A DNA stretch of 64,000 nt from Streptomyces sp. NRRL S-1022 (GTDB lineage Bacteria; Actinomycetota; Actinomycetes; Streptomycetales; Streptomycetaceae): NCBI RefSeq assembly GCF_000720135.1, contig NZ_JOIU01000014.1:124001-188000 (forward strand), read 5' to 3'. The translations under genes and the position numbers were made by a program. Position 1 is the first letter of the stretch, and each line of letters begins with the position of its first letter. The notes below the pieces were generated by a model. That model had not been told where the DNA came from. It worked only from the letters and a program-made list of their open reading frames with translations, and ran no database searches. Positions 54,268 to 61,179 of the stretch are shown here, in pieces.

Positions 54268-54268
54268 C

Positions 54269-54862
54269 GTGGCCCGCTTGCAGATCCTGCAACTCCCCGA
54301 AGGCGCCGGCGACGACCGGCCGCCGTTCATCCTCGTCATCGACCAGGTCACCCCGGAGATGGTGGAAGGTATCACCAGCGCCGAGCGGACCACGGCTGAG
54401 CTGATCGGCGCCCGCGCGATCTTCTCCTTCGAGGAGACCGTGCACATCCCCGCCAACGACCTAACCCCGTACAGCGAGGCGACCGAACGCACGGAGCCTC
54501 TCTGCCTCAGTGAGCGCGCGATCCAGGCCGAGGAGAAGCTGAAGGCGTTCATGGACAAGCGCTACGAGGTGGAGGAGAAGCGCAAGGCCAGCCTCACCGA
54601 CGCGCTCGGCATGGACCGGCTCCGAGACTGGGACGACATCCTCAACGCCGTCACCGGATGCCGGATGGACCGTGAGGCCCTTGCTGACGCCGTCGAACGT
54701 GTCCGCGGCCTGCCTGAGCACCCCGACATCATGGACGCCAAACTCTCGGAGCCGAATGGCTACCTGCACGGCTACAGGGTCGCCATCTTCGACGCCAAGC
54801 GTGCAGTGCAGCAGCGGGCAGCGGAGAGCACCAGCCCCGAGCCCAGCCCGAAGGACGGCTAA
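54269..54862 (+). CDS. Conserved actinophage hypothetical protein, 197 aa
   Basis: The GTG start gives VARLQILQLPEGAGDDRPPF, an N-terminal signature seen in many Streptomyces phage proteins (beta strand followed by ILVIDQVTPE). The centre is charged and helical with a possible coiled-coil (AIQAEEKLKAFMDKRYEVEE), and the end is Ser/Pro-rich. Its location in such phages is usually near tail genes, but no function is established. Confidence 0.65.
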   Translation: MARLQILQLPEGAGDDRPPFILVIDQVTPEMVEGITSAERTTAELIGARAIFSFEETVHIPANDLTPYSEATERTEPLCLSERAIQAEEKLKAFMDKRYEVEEKRKASLTDALGMDRLRDWDDILNAVTGCRMDREALADAVERVRGLPEHPDIMDAKLSEPNGYLHGYRVAIFDAKRAVQQRAAESTSPEPSPKDG

Positions 54863-54863
54863 C

Positions 54864-55874
54864 ATGCGCGTCCATTTCTGGTCCGCCGACATGGCTGGGT
54901 CGGCCTTCTACCGCGCCGTCATGCCCTCCATGGGCCTGTCCTGGCTCGGCCACACCGCCACCCACAGCGTCCGCCTCCCACCGAACTGGGCCAGCTACGA
55001 CACGATCGTCGGCTGCCGCGTCGCCCAGGTCGACCCGTCCCGCATGTGGCTCCGCTTGAAAGACGAGGGGAAGCGACTCGTCCTCGACCTGGACGACGAC
55101 TACTTCCACATCGACCCCACCAACACGCACGCCCGCACGGTATGGGACGTCGGCATGCTCGGCCGGCTCGCCCACAACCTGGGCATCGCCGACCTCGTCA
55201 CCTGCTGCAGCGAGCCCCTCGCGGCCGTACTGCGCGACTACGCGCCCCGGGTGGAGGTCATCCCGAACGGGCTCCCCGCCCAGTACCTCGGCCACCCGCG
55301 GGACTACCAGGCGGTGGGCCGGCCGCTGTACGTGGGCTGGGCGGGGACGAGCAGCACGGTGGCCGAACTCCCGGAGGCGGTCCGGGCGCTGAACCGGATC
55401 TCCCAGTACGGGCGGCCGGGCGGGGTGATGGTGCGGCTCGTCGGGATCGCGGCCGAGCAGGCGATGGGGCTCGGGCTGCGGGGCCGGCAGATCGGTGCGC
55501 TGGGTTGGGTGGAGCGGATCGATCACTATCTGCACGCGGTCGCCGAGTTCGACGTGTGGCTGGCCCCGTACCGGGACACGGCGTTCAACCGGGCGAAGTT
55601 CCCCACGAAGTGGCTGGAATCGTCGATCCTCGGTATCCCGTTGATCGCGTCGGATGTGGAGCCGTACCGGCGGGTGATCCGGCACGGGGAGACGGGGTTC
55701 TTGGTCCGGCGTGAGCACGAGTGGGGGAAGTACCTGAAGCGACTTGTCGACGATCCCGAGCTGCGGCAGCGGGTGGGGATGGCCGCGCGCGGGGAGGCGT
55801 CGGGCAGCATCATGCAGGCGCTGCACCACCGGTGGGAGGCGGCCATGCGCGTGCCCGAGGGGGTGGCGGCGTGA
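54864..55874 (+). CDS. GT-B (GT4-like) glycosyltransferase
   Basis: A 336-residue protein. The C-terminal half carries the GT4 pattern: VEVIPNGLP, YVGWAGTSSTVAELPEAVRA, ALGWVERIDHYLHAVAEFDV, WLAPYRDTAFNRAKFPTKWL, and ESSILGIPLIASDVEPYRRV, with the Glu expected in the sugar-nucleotide site. The N-terminal half includes a DLDDDYFHID segment. There is no signal or membrane segment, so it acts in the cytoplasm. Phage-encoded GT4 enzymes of this style occur in other actinophages and would transfer sugars to DNA, protein or a lipid carrier; the acceptor is unknown. Confidence 0.85.
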   Translation: MRVHFWSADMAGSAFYRAVMPSMGLSWLGHTATHSVRLPPNWASYDTIVGCRVAQVDPSRMWLRLKDEGKRLVLDLDDDYFHIDPTNTHARTVWDVGMLGRLAHNLGIADLVTCCSEPLAAVLRDYAPRVEVIPNGLPAQYLGHPRDYQAVGRPLYVGWAGTSSTVAELPEAVRALNRISQYGRPGGVMVRLVGIAAEQAMGLGLRGRQIGALGWVERIDHYLHAVAEFDVWLAPYRDTAFNRAKFPTKWLESSILGIPLIASDVEPYRRVIRHGETGFLVRREHEWGKYLKRLVDDPELRQRVGMAARGEASGSIMQALHHRWEAAMRVPEGVAA

Positions 55875-56272
55875 ACGACTTGGTGGAGTTCCTGCGGGCC
55901 CGGCTGGACGAGGACGAGGCACTGGCGCGGGAGGCGCCGCCCGGGCCGTGGCACATCGGTAACGCCGTCGACCCAACCCAGCCCTGCCACGTCCACACCT
56001 TCCCTGGCGCCCGCGTGGTGGCTGATGGGCTGAACTGGCTGGTTGCTGAGCACATTGCACACCAGCATCCGGCGCGCGTCCTCTCCGAAGTCATGGCCAA
56101 GCGCAAGATCCTCGAATCGGTCGTCCCATCTGTCGCCGATATGGCGGAGTCGATCGCTTTCGAGTACGGGGCGCGGCACAGCCCTCCCGGTCGAGTTGCA
56201 GTGGAGCTTCTGTGCCTGCTCGCGCTGCCGTACGCCAGCCACCCCGACTACCGCGAGGAGTGGAAGCCGTGA
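55871..56272 (+). CDS. DUF6221-family phage protein, 133 aa
   Basis: GTGA overlap with the upstream glycosyltransferase. The product has the DUF6221 pattern: VNDLVEFLRARLDEDEALAR, PWHIGN, HIAHQHPARVLSEVMAKRKI, and LLALPYASHPDYREEWKP. This family is frequent in Streptomyces prophages and has no known function. Its presence strongly supports the phage origin of this operon. Confidence 0.85.
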   Translation: MNDLVEFLRARLDEDEALAREAPPGPWHIGNAVDPTQPCHVHTFPGARVVADGLNWLVAEHIAHQHPARVLSEVMAKRKILESVVPSVADMAESIAFEYGARHSPPGRVAVELLCLLALPYASHPDYREEWKP

Positions 56273-56484
56273 CCGGGCCCGAGCACTACCTCGAAGGCGA
56301 ACGCCTCCTCGCAGGACACGACATCCCAGCCGACCCCGAGCAGGCTTTGGAAGCCCACCACGTCGGCCCCAGCCAGATGGAAGTACTGGTGGCACAGACG
56401 CACTTCCTCGCCGCGCTCGTCGCCGTCCACGCCGAAGACACCTTCCCCGACAGCGTCTCGTGGCAGAAGGCGGTGGGCTGGTGA
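56269..56484 (+). CDS. Small phage hypothetical protein, 71 aa
   Basis: The product begins VTGPEHYLEGERLLAGHDIP and continues helical (MEVLVAQTHFLAALVAVHAE). Proteins starting TGPEHYxxAERLL are common beside DUF6221 genes in Streptomyces prophages. Starts and stops overlap both neighbours by four bases. Function is unknown. Confidence 0.7.
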   Translation: MTGPEHYLEGERLLAGHDIPADPEQALEAHHVGPSQMEVLVAQTHFLAALVAVHAEDTFPDSVSWQKAVGW

Positions 56485-57347
56485 ACATCCTCGTGACCGG
56501 GTCATCCGGGTTCATCGGCGGCCACCTCTACGACCAACTCGCTGCTCGCGGCCACGCCCCCATCCCCATGGACAGCCGGGCGGGAACACCCACCACCGAC
56601 CTTGACTGCCTGGTCCGCACCATCGAGTACCACGACGCCGAGCTGATAGCCCACCTCGGCGCTTCCTGCTCCACCCGCTTCAGCCTCAACGACCCCACCA
56701 CCGACTTCCACGACAACGCCATCGGCACCTTCAACATCGCCGAAGCCGCCCGCCGAGTCGGGAACATCCCCGTCCTCTACACCAGCACCGTCAAGGTCTA
56801 CCCCGGCGCCGACGGACTCGTCGCCCCCCTCGGCCTGTCCAAGAAGGTCGGCGAAGACTACCTCCGCCTGTACCGCGACCTGTACGGGCTGCCCTCCGTG
56901 ATCCTCCGCCCGTCCACCGTGTACGGGCCCGGCCAGGACGGGGCACCGGAAGCAGGGTGGGTGACCTGGTTCCTTCGCGCGTTCCTCACCCGGCAGCCCA
57001 TCACCATCCACGGCGACGGCACCCAGTCACGCGACATCCTCCACATCGACGACTTCACCCAGCTCCTCGTCGACATCGTCGAGCACTTCGCCGACTACGA
57101 CCGCGCCGAGCCCTACGACGTCGGCGGCGGCCCCTCCAACGAAGTCAGCCTCCTCGACCTCATCAATGCCCTCGAAGACGCCACCGGCACCCAGCACCCC
57201 ATCACCCACGACGCGCGGCTTCCCGGCGACCTCCAGCGCGTCGTCACCGACAACACCGCCATCAGCAGCGTGCGCGGCTGGCAGCCCGCCACCGACTGGG
57301 CCGCCGGCGTCCGCGGCACCCTCGACTGGCTGGGGGCACAGTGGTGA
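56481..57347 (+). CDS. NAD-dependent epimerase/dehydratase lacking the catalytic Tyr
   Basis: A 288-residue extended SDR with TGSSGFIGGH, VLYTSTVKVY, LRPSTVYGPGQ and HGDGTQSRDILHIDDF. It is related to GDP-mannose/UDP-glucose epimerases and dehydratases. The catalytic YxxxK reads LGLSK (in PLGLSKKVGEDY): Tyr is replaced by Leu while the Lys is kept. It may be catalytically altered, act only as a sugar-nucleotide binding subunit, or pair with the intact homologue in the same operon. It is translationally coupled to the GT2 gene. Confidence 0.85.
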   Translation: MNILVTGSSGFIGGHLYDQLAARGHAPIPMDSRAGTPTTDLDCLVRTIEYHDAELIAHLGASCSTRFSLNDPTTDFHDNAIGTFNIAEAARRVGNIPVLYTSTVKVYPGADGLVAPLGLSKKVGEDYLRLYRDLYGLPSVILRPSTVYGPGQDGAPEAGWVTWFLRAFLTRQPITIHGDGTQSRDILHIDDFTQLLVDIVEHFADYDRAEPYDVGGGPSNEVSLLDLINALEDATGTQHPITHDARLPGDLQRVVTDNTAISSVRGWQPATDWAAGVRGTLDWLGAQW

Positions 57348-58108
57348 AGGTCGGCGTCATCATCCCCGCCCGCAACGCCCGGCCCTGGATCGGGGAGATG
57401 CTGGAGTCGGTGCGGGCCCAGACGCACCCGGCGCAGGCGTACCTCGCCGAGGACCGGTCCGACGACGGCACCTTCGAGTGGGTGCGCGAGCGACCGGAGT
57501 TGTACGCCGGGATGGCCCGGAACCGGGTCCGTAGGGGCTGGGCCGGCAGCCTGAACGCGGCGGCGAAGCTGGCCCTGGCCGACGGCTGCGACGCCCTGTT
57601 CACCGCGAGCGCAGACGACCGGCTGCACCCCGACTGCATCGCGCGCTGTGCCGCGGTGCTGAGCGCGGATGGCGGCCGGGACTTCGTTGTGCCGTACGCG
57701 CAGCAGTTCGGTGAGGCGGACGTTGTGCAGGCCTCGTTGCCGGACGCGACGATTGAGGACTTCGTGCAGTGGCCGCCGCTGATCGACAAGGCGCTCATCC
57801 GTCGCGAGGTGTGGGAGCAGGTGGGCGGGTACAGCCCGAAGGCCACGTTGCCCGGCAGCTACGGCTCGGCGGAGGACTGGGAGTTCTGGATCCGCGTGTG
57901 GAAGGCCGGCCTGACCCGGTACGCGGTGGTGGAGCAGCCGCTGTACTTCGTGCGCGTCCACCCGGGCCAGCTGTCCCACGATCGTGGCGAGTGGCATGCG
58001 GCCACCGTCGGCCTGTTCCGCAAGCTCCACCCTGACCTGCCGTGGACGGCGGACTCGGGCGTCTGGCCGCCCCGGCACCGCACAACGAAGAGGAGCGGTC
58101 ATGCATGA
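57344..58108 (+). CDS. Family 2 (GT-A) glycosyltransferase
   Basis: From GTG (an adjacent GTG is three bases earlier) 254 residues: VKVGVIIPARNARPWIGEML, then AEDRSDDGTFEWV, the metal-site region FTASADDRLHPDCIARCAAV and the acceptor-side ED motif SAEDWEFWIRVWKAG. This is a complete GT2 layout. It is cytoplasmic, with no membrane helix. It would transfer a single sugar, probably in series with the GT4 enzyme. The start overlaps the stop of the upstream epimerase. Confidence 0.88.
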   Translation: MKVGVIIPARNARPWIGEMLESVRAQTHPAQAYLAEDRSDDGTFEWVRERPELYAGMARNRVRRGWAGSLNAAAKLALADGCDALFTASADDRLHPDCIARCAAVLSADGGRDFVVPYAQQFGEADVVQASLPDATIEDFVQWPPLIDKALIRREVWEQVGGYSPKATLPGSYGSAEDWEFWIRVWKAGLTRYAVVEQPLYFVRVHPGQLSHDRGEWHAATVGLFRKLHPDLPWTADSGVWPPRHRTTKRSGHA

Positions 58109-58721
58109 CCCACTGACCGTCGCATTCGAGATCCGCCGCCCCTGGCCGCAGACCGCCGACTGGCGCACCGAGCAAGCCGCCCGCGAAAACATCCGCTGGC
58201 GAATCAGCGGATCGTTCTGGGTGCTCGCCGGGCGCGGCCTGTACTTCCCAGGCCTCATCACCATCTGGCACCGCGACCCGTCCGGCTACGACGACACCAC
58301 CTGCCGGAAGAAGCGATGGCGGTTCCACCTGCACCACTGGCGGCTGCAGGTCCACCCCGTACAGCAGTGGCGGCGGCGCCTCCTCACCCGATGCGCCTGG
58401 TGCGGTGAACGCTCGCGCAAGGGCGACCCGGTGAACCATTCCCACCAGTGGGACGGGCCGCGGGCGCGCTGGTGGCAGGGCGAGCGCGGGCTCTTTCATT
58501 CCGACTGCTCCGTCCTCGAGCGGGCTCATGGCACGTGCGTCTGTGACCGCCCTGTCCTGGACGGCCGCGACTATGGGCGCTGCGCGGTGTGTGACCGCTT
58601 TCGGCCCTTCGGCTTCACAGAGGCCAACCTCGCCCGTGCTCGCACGCTGCAGGCGGTGCCGCGTGGTGCGCGCCGGAAGGACGTCGGCGAGACCCCCATC
58701 CGAGAGGAAGACACCCCATGA
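58101..58721 (+). CDS. Conserved Streptomyces phage protein with Cys clusters, 206 aa
   Basis: The ATG with GAGGAG upstream gives MHDPLTVAFEIRRPWPQTAD. Conserved pieces are FHLHHWRLQVHPVQQWRRRL, LTRCAWCGERSRKGDPVNHS, and a second cluster CVCDRPVLDGRDYGRCAVCD. The Cys pairs indicate two zinc-binding knuckles, reminiscent of HNH-like or ribbon proteins, but a clear HNH active site is not visible. The same protein type is common in Streptomyces prophages; its role is unknown. It overlaps both neighbours. Confidence 0.75.
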   Translation: MHDPLTVAFEIRRPWPQTADWRTEQAARENIRWRISGSFWVLAGRGLYFPGLITIWHRDPSGYDDTTCRKKRWRFHLHHWRLQVHPVQQWRRRLLTRCAWCGERSRKGDPVNHSHQWDGPRARWWQGERGLFHSDCSVLERAHGTCVCDRPVLDGRDYGRCAVCDRFRPFGFTEANLARARTLQAVPRGARRKDVGETPIREEDTP

Positions 58722-59584
58722 TCGACGGCAAGCGCGTCATCGCCTGGACCCCCTACGGCCGACGCCGCACCTACAGCATCCTCATCCGCCACCTCCAACG
58801 CGACGTCGAACGCGGCCTGATCGACGAGGTGTGGGCGTACATGAACACTGACCCGCAGGGCCAGGAAGACGACATCGCGTACGCCCACGAGCTCGCGGCC
58901 GAGCACCCGGGCTGGTTCCGGATCAAGCACCGGCCCGAAGGCGTCGACCTCGGCAACCTGCCCAAGCAGAGGTACACCGGGTTGGCCTACCGGGAGATGA
59001 CCGACACCGACACCGTCTACCTCCGCTTCGACGACGACGTCGTCTACATCCACGACGACGCCATCACCAACCTCGTCCGCGCACGCATCCAGATGCCCGC
59101 CCCGACCGCGGTGTTCCCGGTGATCTTCAACAACGCGATCGTCAGCCACTTCCTCCAGGCCTGCGGCAAGGTCCCGATGGAGTGGGGCGTCGTCAACGCC
59201 TACTGCATGGACCCCATGGGCTGGGCGAACGGGCCGTTCGCAGTCAAGCTCCACGAGCTGCTTCTCGACCACATCGAGCGCAACGCCGTCCCGGACCTCT
59301 TCCTGTACCAGGACTTCCCCATCCAGCCCGGCACTCAGTTCTCCGTCTCCTGCTTCGCCAGCCTCGGCAGCATGTACGCCGACCTCGACCAGCCAGGCGT
59401 CCTCGTCCCCGACGAGGAAGAGTCCTGGCACACCGTGCACCACCCGCTGGCCACCGGCGCCCCGAACATCCTCCGCGGCGACGCGATTGTCAGCCACTGG
59501 TCGTTCTTCCCGCAGCACCCGTTCCTCAACAACACCGGCCTCCTGGACCGCTACCGGGAGATCGCGGATAAGGCGGTGGCCTGA
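58718..59584 (+). CDS. GT-A-fold glycosyltransferase-like phage protein
   Basis: A 288-residue protein beginning MIDGKRVIAWTPYGRRRTYS. It has the metal-binding triad in DTVYLRFDDDVVYIHDDAIT, a typical GT-A DxD region, and downstream FPVIFNNAIVSHFLQACGKV and GDAIVSHWSFFPQHPFLNNT. It is annotated as a glycosyltransferase or left hypothetical in other actinophages, as far as I know. It would be the third transferase of the operon. The acceptor and donor are unknown. The start overlaps the preceding stop (ATGA). Confidence 0.75.
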   Translation: MIDGKRVIAWTPYGRRRTYSILIRHLQRDVERGLIDEVWAYMNTDPQGQEDDIAYAHELAAEHPGWFRIKHRPEGVDLGNLPKQRYTGLAYREMTDTDTVYLRFDDDVVYIHDDAITNLVRARIQMPAPTAVFPVIFNNAIVSHFLQACGKVPMEWGVVNAYCMDPMGWANGPFAVKLHELLLDHIERNAVPDLFLYQDFPIQPGTQFSVSCFASLGSMYADLDQPGVLVPDEEESWHTVHHPLATGAPNILRGDAIVSHWSFFPQHPFLNNTGLLDRYREIADKAVA

Positions 59585-59817
59585 TGGCCGGGCAGATCAG
59601 CGTCGAGGACGCCTTCCCCACCTTCCAGAAGAAGGTCCGCGAGCTTTTCGAGGCCAACCTGCTTCTGCAGGCCCAGGTCGACGTCCTTGAACGGCGCGTC
59701 ACCGAGCTCACCGAGGAGAACACCAGGCTCCAGCAGGCCAGCCCGGGCCGGCCCGAGTCCGGGCCCGGCGCCGGCCTCGCAGTGCCGCCGAGGCCGGAGC
59801 CGGACGAGCGAAGCTAG
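59584..59817 (+). CDS. Coiled-coil protein ending the plus-strand island, 77 aa
   Basis: The ATG overlaps the stop of the transferase gene (TGATG). Residues 10-52 form a heptad coiled-coil (VRELFEANLLLQAQVDVLER, RRVTELTEENTRLQQ) and the end is Pro/Gly-rich. It could trimerise as part of a fibre or act as a chaperone. Its TAG stop shares the CTAG at 59814-59817 with the stop of the convergent gene. Confidence 0.6.
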   Translation: MAGQISVEDAFPTFQKKVRELFEANLLLQAQVDVLERRVTELTEENTRLQQASPGRPESGPGAGLAVPPRPEPDERS

Positions 59818-60035
59818 AGGTTCTGGTGGCTCTCGTCGTACTTCACCAACGGAGCTGAGTCCACGTCGTCCCGCACCAGCAGCCGCTGCTTGAAGTCGAT
59901 CATGAGGGCGTCCATGTCCGCGTCGTTCATGAAGTCACCGGGCGGCGCGGAGATCATCAGCATCTTGTTTCCGAACGGCCCGGACAGGTTGAAGCTGTAG
60001 ATCGGGTACTCGCCGGTGTGGAGGTTGATGGCCAT
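59814..60035 (-). CDS. Phage tail-region small protein, 73 aa
   Basis: The product begins MAINLHTGEYPIYSFNLSGP and has MLMISAPPGDFMNDADMDAL, a motif set seen in small proteins next to tail genes of Streptomyces phages. It is hydrophilic with a helical C-terminus. It is the last gene of the minus-strand tail block. No function is known. Confidence 0.6.
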   Translation of the reverse strand: MAINLHTGEYPIYSFNLSGPFGNKMLMISAPPGDFMNDADMDALMIDFKQRLLVRDDVDSAPLVKYDESHQNL

Positions 60036-60059
60036 GCTGGGGTCCTGTCGATAGGCGGG

Positions 60060-60974
60060 TCAGGCGATCCGGGTCATCGTCATGTACGACCCGGCCTTGA
60101 GGGTGGTGCCGGACGCGTCGGACGCGTTCTGCGCCCACTGCAGCTGGAAGGTGCCGGCCGTTCCGCTTACGACGAGCCGGCCGTAGACCCGGGCCGCGGT
60201 GACGCTGGTGTTGCCGCAGCCGAAGCTGAGGTTGGCGCCGGCCGAGGTCGTGGCGAGCTTGCCGATCCACTCACCGTTGGCGCTGGTGCCTGCTGTGAGG
60301 TCGGTTGTGTGGGCTCCGGAGCCGTGCATGTCGAAGGTGGCGCCGGTGGGGCAGGTGAAGCTCATCTTGAAGTCGCCGACGAAGTCGGCTGCGTCGATCA
60401 TGTACAGGTCCAGGGCGAAGGTGTACACCGCGTTCGCGACCACGGGCAGGACGAGGTGGTCGTCGTTCTGCAGGGTGGCGCTGCTGGTGACGGTCTCGTC
60501 GGCGGTCTTGACGACGTACTGGGTCTGGCCGATGCCGCTGACGCTCAAGTTGCCGGCGACAGAGAGGCCGCTGCTGGCGGTGAGGGCCCCGTCGACGATG
60601 AGTGCGTCGTTGGTGCGGAGCACGTTGGCGGCGGAGCGGAACAGGTTGACGTCGACGCCGATGGTCAGCTGGGCGCTGGAGGCCAGCTTGAGGGTGGAGC
60701 CGAACGTGCCGGAGCTGTTGGGGATCTCCACCCATGAGCCGGACGCCGGGGCGGTGCCGTTGGAGAAGTACGTGCGGTAGCTGGTGTCGGTCTCCATGAT
60801 GGCTTTGCCGGCGTACGGCGAGGACGGCCGCGTCGACGAGGTCGCTGGCGCGAACCCCACGGCCGCGTCGACGCGGTCCCAGTTCTGGCCGATGTCCTGG
60901 GTGTAGTTGACCAGCTCTGAGCCGTCGCTCTTGGACTTGTACAGGCCGAGCCGGGTGGTGGACGGATCAGGCAC
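60060..60974 (-). CDS. Phage minor tail/fibre-like protein, 304 aa
   Basis: The GTG with GGAGG upstream gives VPDPSTTRLGLYKSKSDGSE, then QDIGQNWDRVDAAVGF and RPSSPYAGKAIMETDTSYRT, the N-terminal signature of many actinophage minor tail proteins. The remaining 180 residues are beta-rich and Ser/Thr/Gly-rich (SGLSVAGNLSVSGIGQTQYV, FTCPTGATFDMHGSGAHTTD), probably a receptor-binding or fibre domain. It overlaps the upstream zinc-ribbon gene by 8 bp. Confidence 0.75.
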   Translation of the reverse strand: MPDPSTTRLGLYKSKSDGSELVNYTQDIGQNWDRVDAAVGFAPATSSTRPSSPYAGKAIMETDTSYRTYFSNGTAPASGSWVEIPNSSGTFGSTLKLASSAQLTIGVDVNLFRSAANVLRTNDALIVDGALTASSGLSVAGNLSVSGIGQTQYVVKTADETVTSSATLQNDDHLVLPVVANAVYTFALDLYMIDAADFVGDFKMSFTCPTGATFDMHGSGAHTTDLTAGTSANGEWIGKLATTSAGANLSFGCGNTSVTAARVYGRLVVSGTAGTFQLQWAQNASDASGTTLKAGSYMTMTRIA

Positions 60975-61179
60975 CGGGCACCTCCACGATGTCGTCGTTC
61001 GCCGTCTGGCACTGGCCGCAGTGCGCGCGCAGGCGGCCGTCCGCGTTGCGGTACATCGTGATCCGGTAGGTGACGCCCTCGACCGGGCAGCCAGGCGTGC
61101 GGCAGGTGACGTCCGCCTCAACGGTCGGCCACTCCTCCAAGGTGGGCCAGTCACCGTTGACATCAGGGGCTATCTGCAT
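60967..61179 (-). CDS. Zinc-ribbon tail-region protein, 70 aa
   Basis: The product begins MQIAPDVNGDWPTLEEWPTV and carries CRTPGCPVEG and HCGQCQ, two Cys pairs for one zinc ion, ending DDIVEVPGA. The start overlaps the stop of the large tail gene (TAATG). Such small zinc-ribbon proteins sit between tail genes in other Streptomyces phages. Function is unknown. Confidence 0.65.
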   Translation of the reverse strand: MQIAPDVNGDWPTLEEWPTVEADVTCRTPGCPVEGVTYRITMYRNADGRLRAHCGQCQTANDDIVEVPGA

